Source of the DNA: Lentinus brumalis
Taxonomy: Eukaryota; Basidiomycota; Agaricomycetes; Polyporales; Polyporaceae
Direction of reading: 5' to 3'
Assembly: GCA_001792895.1 (NCBI GenBank)
Contig: MARA01000015.1
Location: 914,634 to 978,633, forward strand
Length of the DNA stretch: 64,000 nucleotides
Of the stretch, positions 56,601 to 64,000 are shown piece by piece. The position numbers and the translations under genes were made by a program. A model generated the notes under the pieces. It was not told where the DNA came from. It searched no databases and worked only from the letters and a program-made list of their open reading frames with translations. Numbering within the stretch: position 1 is the stretch's first letter; each line of letters begins with the position of its first letter.

Positions 56601-57027
56601 GCCAGGCCGGCGCCCCTGGGAATTGGAGCGTCAACGAAAGAGTCCTGCAAGACGCGTCAACCCAGAGTCTGAAGACCGTACGGAAGTACCGTGCGGCGGC
56701 GCCGGGCGGGAGGTCTGCAGTCGGTCGAGTCGGCATACTGGCTGCGTGGAGGGTGAGCGTTCAGGCCGCGTGTGCAAGCGTGCGTCGAGCCGTCCGAGGC
56801 CTGCGCAAGCGTCCGAAGAGCGGGCGGTACTGCTGGCCCCAGGCGAGATGTGCGATCTGGAGTCCGTCAACAGGAACAGCTGCACGACAAATGCAGGCAC
56901 TTGCCTGCCGCTGTCTCTCGACGCGCAACGGTGTGCATCTTGTTCGGGGCCGCAGTGCAGCGCTCGAGGACCGTCCGCGAATCTCGAGTGCGCCGCCCGA
57001 GATCCCAGCGCGGGTATCGGGCAGATC

Positions 57028-57063
57028 CCTCCAGCTCCAGCTCCAGCTCCAGCTCCAGCTCCC
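57028..57063. repeat. (AGCTCC)n hexanucleotide repeat
   Basis: About six copies near the right end of unit 2. The equivalent place in unit 1 (38990-39004) has one to two. Confidence 0.85.
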
Positions 57064-57286
57064 CCTCCCTCTGGCCCCCACTCCAGCGCAGAGCGGCGAC
57101 GAGGAGCAGGGGCAGCACGCCGCCGCCCCGCTGGACACTGCTCGCTGGGGTATAGCGTGTGTGCAGGCCCCTTTCTCGCCCTGTTATCGCCCGACGTCCG
57201 TTCGATGTCCGCTCCCCGCTGCCAGGCGCCGATCGGAGAGACGAAATATATTCCAGAGAACACACAACCGCCTGCCGCGGTTGGCA

Positions 57287-59031
57287 TGGAGATCGAAAAG
57301 CCGTGTATTATTGGGAAGGCATGCTCAACGACGTAGTCCTCCGGTATGGTATGCACCAACGGCGGCTTGTGGGTGAAGACGAAGACGCTGAGAAATGCGA
57401 GTTCAGTAGACCGTCTCTAGCAATCGAGTGCGTGACATCACGCCCTGTAGATCTGAAGAAAAAAATGTCGGTCCATACGCAGCGCCACCGACATCAAGGG
57501 CACCGTTCGAGAGTTCGCCACTCTATAGCTCATCGCCATGACCGCAGTCTCACGACGTCGGGCCAAGACGCAGCAGGACGGAGAGCTATCCCCCACGACT
57601 GGCATATGAACTGCCACCGTGTCAAAACTGTGCTTCACGGCCCTCCAACGATTCCGAGAGCGCACATACGAGCCGAACGAGCTGCGCGACGTCCCCAGAG
57701 TACCGCATTGAGCACGAGCAGGGCAGCCGTTCGACGAGCGGACACGATGTCTATCTGTCTATCAGCCGACGGCTACCACAACACGCATGCAGCGCGCTCC
57801 GACAACGGTCGCACTCGTACGCCGGCCACCTCGGAGAGACATCGTCCCGCACCCACGGACACAGGCACAATACGTGGCCGCTGCAATCGTAGGTTGTGCT
57901 CGAGGCGGTCCACGGTGTGCACGACCCAGGTCTCAGCAGTCCGCACGCGCACTACCTCCGCTATAATGCACAGGGACGCGCCGTTGGAAAGCCTCGCCTC
58001 CGACCGCAGTCGCGTATTGTCGCCCGAGCGAGCCACCACTATCGAACCATGCACCACGGAAGTATGTAGGAGACGGCAGGACTCCAACGATCGACACGTA
58101 TCACAGCTACTGCATGCAGCATTCGCGCTCCTTGGCACGCCGCAGGCGACCCATATGCAGCATCAAGGGGTAGGCTCTTAATGCGGTTTGCATAGAAGTC
58201 AAGGAACGGGTTATGGGCAGCCAATGGATACTCGGTTCTGTCATCCAACAGGCCTCCTCATAACCCGGTTCAAGGCTTGGCTAGCTCGGCACTTTGCATA
58301 TCCATCATGAGCAACTCCCGGAACAACAGACCCGATGTTAAGGGAGTTCAGTGCCCCGGCAGGTCACCGCGGGTCCTATCCAGAGACCCGACCTGTTCCA
58401 ACGACATCCCTGCTACTGCGACTGGCCTGCATGCGGTAGGCACCGACCACGACAACAGGAGGTAAGTACACGACCCGAAGTTGAGGACGTGAAGTAAGCA
58501 AGCTACGACTACGTCCACCCAAATTCGCGCACTATACTAGTACAAGGCAGTCGCGCTGAGAAGAGCACGGGAGGATGACCTATCCCTGTATGGCCTCCCT
58601 ACTCCAATGCCCTCATCATGCGGCCTCCTGGAGGGTTACGACCAGACAACTGCCTGCCGGGACACCCGATGATAATCGTTCGCGACTTCGAGGCGGACGC
58701 AGAGGACACACAACCGCCCGGCTACGCAACTATGGGACTCTCACATGACGCATGGCATGATGTCGTACCCCAGTTCCGCAGCCCGACATATTGAAACAAC
58801 ACGAAGAACACACAAGTGCGACTCACCATCCATGTTCGTGTTTCCCATCCGCGTGGACGTGCGAGACGACGGCGAGGATCTTCCTGCGCGGACGGTCGGC
58901 TCGTGGTCGGACCCAGACCAGGTCTCCTTCTCGGCCTCGTCTGCGATCCTGGGGACAGAGCGCGCGTCGATGGCGACCTTGACGTCCTCCGGGCGGGTAA
59001 TCTCTTGCGCGATGTCGAACGCGTCCGACAT
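57287..59031 (-). pseudogene. Orphan 5' end of the 5-phosphatase (unit 3)
   Basis: Exon 1 copy at 58827-59031 (start MSDAFDIAQEI) has lost one codon (ITRPEDV against ITRPTEDV) and, further on, one base, so PTVPRRKILAVV becomes out of frame. Exon 2 remnant runs from 57387 to the unit edge. First intron shortened by the 373-base deletion. Confidence 0.72.
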
Positions 59032-61931
59032 GGTGCGCGTCGTTTCGTGCAGGTTCCACGACTCTCGTATGGCGACCGTCAAGCTCTATACAGTCGCTGC
59101 CACCGGTCGGCCACTTCGTCAGAGTGTTCCGCAGCAAGCTCGGGAAGTCAGAAGTAAGCCAGAAGCGTAGAAGTTCAGTAGAAGACGTCGTGGTCGGTGT
59201 GCTGCAGGCCTGCCCGGGCGGCGTTTGGGGACCGCGCCGGCAATTGCCAGGGATGGAATTCGCACGCTTCCCCGCATAGGTCATCGGTGCGGTCGACATG
59301 ACCTGGCCGTGCTCCATCTTCTGCGCCTCTGACTGTCGCGCACTCGATCCCAGCTGTCCAGAGGCCGTGTCGAGGGGCGCGTCGACAGCTCCCATTGGCC
59401 CGCCTCGACGCCCTTCGTCTCTTCGCTGCGTGCAAGGTGCGTCTCGTCCGCCCCTGTCCTACAGAGACAAGTGCGCCGCGTTCTCTGCTCGCAAATGGCA
59501 ACGCTCCTGCCCGACGCAGCCAGGCCAGCCCCGTCGCGCCTCTCTCGGCCATGGTAAGCATGCATATAGCCCGTCTCGCTCACACTTGGCTGCGTGCAGC
59601 TGTCGACGCGCAAGAGCTACAGCACGGTTTACTGACCGCGTCGGACCACTAGTACTGACGGACCCGTATAGACAGCTGCACACGGTACACGGAACCAGTC
59701 CTCAAACTACGCGGCTCATACCCCCGCCGTCTGCGCCGCCTTCTTCTCCCGTCCCTCGCCAAGCATAGATCTCCCACCCGTCCCGCCGGTCTCACACCTG
59801 CCCTCCTCTCCCGGTCCCTTCCTCGATCTCATACATCGCACGCCCATCTAGCGAATGCAGACGTCAGCTGTCAAGCACTCCCGAACGTCGCGCAGAGCTA
59901 CCGGCCTCTGCATACACCAGACCGCGTCGCTCGCCGAGCGAGACGCTACCCGCAGTACGTCAGTGCGAGTTCACACCCAACGTGCAGAACTCACGCCTCT
60001 GCTCGCACGCACAGTCCAGGTCCGCGATGTCTGCAAACGAAAACACGGCGCACGCTCAGCAAGCAACTACACGCACATGCGAAGGACGTAGCTCGGAGGC
60101 GGCGATGCCCGCGTCGGGCAGCAGCAAGGAGGTGAGTGCACGAATTGAAGGCTGGGCGAGGGTGGACCGCGAGGAGGTGGTACAAGCCCTCCCACCAGGG
60201 CTGGGGAAGACAGGTGAGCGAGGTCCGGTGGGGAGCAGTGAGCGAGTGCTGACCCGAGGGCGGCGCTCCAGCCGGTCTTTATCGACGTCCAACCCCGCGC
60301 AAACATGGCACGCGTGGCCGTCCTCGCACGACACGTCATCCACGCAGGTACTCGCCTCCCTGTTCGCCGTCCCCCAGCGCTACGAACACCGCGTCGCGGT
60401 CTGCAACTCGGGACGGCGACGTACATACGGGCACTCTCGCAGCACGCGTACGACCGTCGAGCGCGGTCCCCTGCGTCAGCCTCCTGCGTGCGCGCATCCG
60501 ATCATCGACTGTGGGGAACGTTCACGAGGACGAGCACCTGCGCACCCTCAATCTCGCGGGACGACGGTCCTGCGCGGTCAGCACCCCGCAAGGTGCGTCT
60601 TCTCGCCAGCTCTCGTCGCCGTGCCGGAGATGGGAGATGGGAGATGGGAGACTCAGCCCGCGGGTCCGCTGCGGCGACCGAGCCTGCAGTATCGAGCGAG
60701 CATCGCTGTCGCGCAGCTCGGACTGCCATGCGATGCGGTACGTCCAGGACCGGCCGGAGAACTTCGAAGACGGCTGGCGTGGCGTCGGCAGGGACAGATC
60801 CCGCCGTCGGCGGTGGTCGCGTCGACCCCCGCTTCCTGAATCCTGACCGTCGCTCCTCGATGCTGGGCGCGGTCTACTTGTCGGATCCGGGCGACTCCCG
60901 GGACGCTGGCAGCTGCTTGGAAGCCGCACGCGGCACTCCGCCGTGTACCGTACGAGTACAGCTGGGCGACTCGGATTCGCGGCCAGCACTGAGCAGGGTG
61001 CCGTCACGGTACACGGTGATGCAGCACGCAGCACATGTTCGATCGCCTTGTACGTGTGCGAGTGCACGCCGCGCCGGGACCGGGACGACCTCTGCTCGCA
61101 ACAAAAGACTCAGAGAGGCCCGGAGAGCGTCCGGAGTCCGGAGTCCAGAGTCGAGACGGCGTCGATTGCCAAGGTTGACGTCTGCGAGGGATCACTGCAT
61201 GTTGGCCGACCCTGAGGCTCGAGGACCGAGGTGCTCGCATACAGCAACAGAGCCTACACGGTGTTACTGTAGCTATCGGGTGTGCCGTGACGTGCGTGCG
61301 ATCCGCGTAGGTACTTTGTATCCGAGTCTTCGCCCGCAATGACATGATGTGACGCCCGAATATTCCCTTTGTGCGAGAGTTCAAGTTGTTATCGGCAGCG
61401 CGGGCTCGCGGCTTTGTTTGGAAGGTTCCATGCCTTGCGGGCTTGTAGGGCACACTCGCGCTGTGTTGCGACATGGCAGAGAGGACTCGCTGAAGTTGTG
61501 CTCGTAGGTAGCCTTCTCGCGAGGTTCAGTCTGCCAGTGCCCGGGAGATTGAGCAGACGCAGTGCGGCGCATCGCGCCAGTGCGTTTTAACCGTGGCCAT
61601 CCGAGCGGCAGCAACGTCCGCTTTGACACCGGATCGTGTGGAGACCGTAGTAGTTTCCGGGATTAGTACACGGTGCGAGCTCAACCTGCAGACCACTGGG
61701 ACGGAGACCAAGATGGGACATCCTGGTTTGTCTTCGATGTACATACCAATTCATATATTCTGAGGCTCTTGAAACAGCCTGAGCTACCGCTGCGGCGCAA
61801 ATGAAGATGCACTCGTCCACTTCTTGGGTGCTGGCCTGGTGCTGGAGCCTGCCACGCCGTGCGAATCGCCTCCGAGTCGGACATAAAGGCCGTATTTCGG
61901 GACGACCTGACGTCGGAATGCAGTCTTGCAG

Positions 61932-62560
61932 AGCTCCCTGTTTCCTTACTCCCACCCAGACGGCTGCAGCACGAGGTGGGCAAGCAGCACAGCGGCCTGA
62001 CGGTATCACTCATTGTGCACAGTACCCGCAGTCCACAGGATGAACTACGACCAGCGCGTCGCTTGGATTCGCGCTAGACTCTGCAGGATCATCACAAGAC
62101 GTCTTCGTGAGTGTGCTTCGAGCCGCCGCGGTGCGGTTTCCCACTGGCAGATCCAACTGACCTTCCTGCAGGTGAGACCACCGGGAACACCGCAGCCCAG
62201 ATGCACTACAAGACATACTGGCCGCACATCGTCCAGAAGTACGGCATCGTCGTCGACCGCTGGCCGGTCGAACTCGTCCCGTTCGGCGAGCCCAGCAGCG
62301 TATCCGGCCGCCTCGCCCTCCTCGAGCTCCTCTGGATCTGGTGGAAACGCCGTGCGACGCGCTTCCGGCACGCAACCGCCGCAGAGATGGCCGCGTTCGA
62401 AGCAGCAGGCTTGTTTGACAAGCCGGCGCGCAAGAGACGATCCGACTACGACGTCGCGAGAGGACGGCGGCGCGACCCTGCTACTCGGTCGAAAAAGTTG
62501 AGGATGCGGGTCATCAAGACCCCTGCTGTCGTCCCAGACGGCGCTGACGACTCGGAGTAG
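61932..62560 (+). CDS. Unrecognised fungal protein, 3'-terminal three exons (unit 3 copy)
   Basis: Exons 61932-61975, 62032-62106 and 62172-62560 have the same lengths (44, 75, 389 nt) and phases as the unit 1 copy, and end at the equivalent stop. An eight-base difference (TCTTGCAG) just before the first exon falls entirely on the intron side of the acceptor, so it does not disturb the frame. The middle intron has the better donor GTGAGT here. Differences from unit 1 are a few substitutions (for example ATRFRHA against ATGFRHA). Function unknown. Confidence 0.55.
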
Positions 62561-64000
62561 GGGATCTTCTATCGTATTGTCAAGTACATAGTACAGTACA
62601 TGTGTACATAGAGTGTCCGTCCGATGAGTGGACTCCCGGACGAGTACTCAGGGTACATACCAATATCATCTCAGGCCCGGGACTCATACCCGCGCCATTC
62701 GCGAGAGTGCATGACTGGAAGCAGGCTTGGGAATTGCGAGACGGCTGTACGGCAGCGGTCCGGGACTCGTTCTTGGGCTGTTCGCAAGAATGTATCGCGA
62801 GGCGGTCGGGCCAAGTACCACAGCTACAGAGCTCGTGAAGGCGGACCCCGGCCGCGTGCCAGACACCTGAACAGCGAAACAGGTGCAGTTGCATGTGCAT
62901 GGGCTGTTGGTGCGTGAGGAATGGTGCGGCGATGTCGGCAGGGGCATGCGAGTACAAAGGACGTAATACACCATGAGGAGCTTGACCGCGGCCTCCGGAT
63001 GAGCATGTCCGTAACAATCCAGCCTGGCGAGCACGAAACTTCTTCAGACTATTCTCTCGTACCCCGGATGCAGGTGGAGCCGCTGCAGGCGACGAAGTGT
63101 CTGCGGTTCAGCTCTTCTCTGGTTGCTCTGGTGTACTACTAGTACCTACCAGAATGATAGTCGCCGCGTCGAGCTTCAGCGTGCACTGGCACAGAATGTA
63201 CCACATTGAACGGACCGAGTTGCGCATGAGATCGGTGCAGGGCACATCTGGCGCCGCGTGAGAGATCCAGCGGTCCCTGCGCCGGGACGCTTGACAGCGG
63301 GCTGCAGATCGAGGTCAGAGACTGTGAGACGGAGCAACGGGTGTCGTGCAAGAGCCTTCCGGCCAGAGAGAGACTTCAATGTGTGCTTACCTGTGCGCAC
63401 GGCTGCATACACAGTCTTGCATTGTGCGAGATCCATGGTGTTCTGGTTCGCTCGAAGTGCTCGCGCGAACTTCACGCGTCCCGATCCCCAGCTTAGGTAT
63501 CAGTCCGGGCCACGGCATTGACGTCGCCTCTGGATCCGCGCGGAGGCATTGTAGGTAGTGTTCCGAAGAGGACCGTCGCTGGCGAGCCAATGACTGAGCA
63601 GCTACACACATCATGCTCAGCAATAGTCCTCCATGTTCTACCTCTCCCATGCCGTGCGTCTTGACCATTGAACCTGACGTGTGGCTTCAAGGACTGCAGT
63701 GCGAGCTTGTCTCGAGATTATCGCGGAGAAGGCATCTGTATGAAGGTCCTGATCACTTGCCTTCTGAGATAGCGCATGCGGGAGCCGGTTGCCATCAGAA
63801 CACCACAAGGCAACGTCCATGACAGGTCAGCCCGCCTCGGGAGTCCGCGTCCGATGCGAGAAACTACTGACGGGAGACTACACATGGTAGGCTCTGCCTG
63901 TACCGTTGCGGCGGGAGTTCGCTCAACGCAAAGCTGCTGAGCGGAGTGGGTGAATAGTTTCGAGGTATATCGCAACAGACTGCATACGGGCTGTGCACAT

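Larger units (their letters stand above)
39271..57274. repeat. Tandem array unit 2, interrupted by the recombinase element
   Basis: Second direct copy: 39271-41876 plus 50401-57274, about 9.5 kb without the 8.5-kb insertion. It matches unit 1 nearly base for base with scattered substitutions and short indels. Relative to units 1 and 3 it has about 165 extra bases at 40481-40645. It lacks the unit 1 MITE. It carries a hexanucleotide AGCTCC run at 57028-57063 that is far shorter in unit 1. The junction with unit 3 is again CTGCCGCGGT. Confidence 0.88.
57275..64000. repeat. Tandem array unit 3, cut by the window edge
   Basis: Third direct copy, starting at the same CTGCCGCGGT boundary and still matching unit 1 (up to about 36732) where the window ends. 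It lacks about 373 bases present in unit 1 (31020-31393), with the join at 58733. It has no recombinase element at its equivalent site (59336-59352). Confidence 0.88.

Noticed and set aside
29527..64000. LTR or LINE retrotransposon as the array unit
   Set aside because: No reverse transcriptase YxDD, integrase, gag-like zinc knuckle or long terminal repeats seen in any frame; the unit boundaries lie inside a host gene.
1..64000. CRISPR arrays, rRNA, tRNA genes
   Set aside because: No regularly spaced short repeats with unique spacers, no B-box-like GGTTCGANTCC in tRNA context, and no rRNA-like conserved blocks were found by eye; a covariance-model scan would be decisive.

Overview
The window reads as a GC-rich chromosome segment of a mushroom-forming basidiomycete (Agaricomycetes, most likely Polyporales). 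The reasons are short 40-70 nt GT-AG introns in nearly every gene, F-box/LRR-like paralogs, tandem secreted amidases, a fungal arrestin-like adaptor, a stand-alone Zn2Cys6 protein and a polypore-type kinase-like protein that lacks the catalytic Asp. There is no CRISPR array, rRNA, tRNA or bacterial-type operon. All exon structures were joined by hand from splice consensus and phase.

Region 1 (1-24.9 kb) is ordinary genic DNA: an F-box-like gene with an apparent frameshift, a small secreted protein, two head-to-tail amidase-signature genes with matching six-exon structures, a second F-box gene and a fragment of a third, and a kinase-like gene. A 737-bp non-autonomous hAT element with a perfect 8-bp target duplication follows, sitting just upstream of a small stress-protein-like gene. 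Then come a cyclophilin-40 gene lacking one base, an arrestin-like gene with an 18-nt exon, and a 68-residue Zn2Cys6 protein.

Region 2 (24.9-31.7 kb) is a 25-exon OCRL/INPP5B-type inositol polyphosphate 5-phosphatase on the minus strand. It includes a 4-nt exon that completes the catalytic Gly-Asp-Leu-Asn motif. Its promoter, first exon and part of the second lie inside the first copy of a large repeat.

Region 3 (29.5-64.0 kb) is a direct tandem array of a roughly 9.5-9.7 kb unit: unit 1 at 29.53-39.27 kb, unit 2 at 39.27-57.27 kb, and unit 3 from 57.27 kb past the window edge. One unit boundary falls inside the phosphatase coding sequence, so units 2 and 3 carry orphan 5' ends of that gene. 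Each unit also carries the 3' exons of an unrecognised fungal gene. Unit 1 alone has a 211-bp inverted-repeat MITE.

Unit 2 alone is interrupted by an 8.5-kb insertion (about 41.88-50.40 kb). One end of the insertion carries a 17-exon Crypton-type tyrosine recombinase (SAP-like N-terminus, Ndc10-like catalytic core, GCR1_C-like C-terminus) whose start lies about 300 bp from the end and which reads inward. The other part holds a small two-exon gene, a 21-bp minisatellite, other repeats, and subterminal inverted repeats. The recombinase frame is complete across all 17 exons except for one in-frame TGA made by a 24-bp tandem duplication. This recombinase-headed element is the most interesting object in the window.
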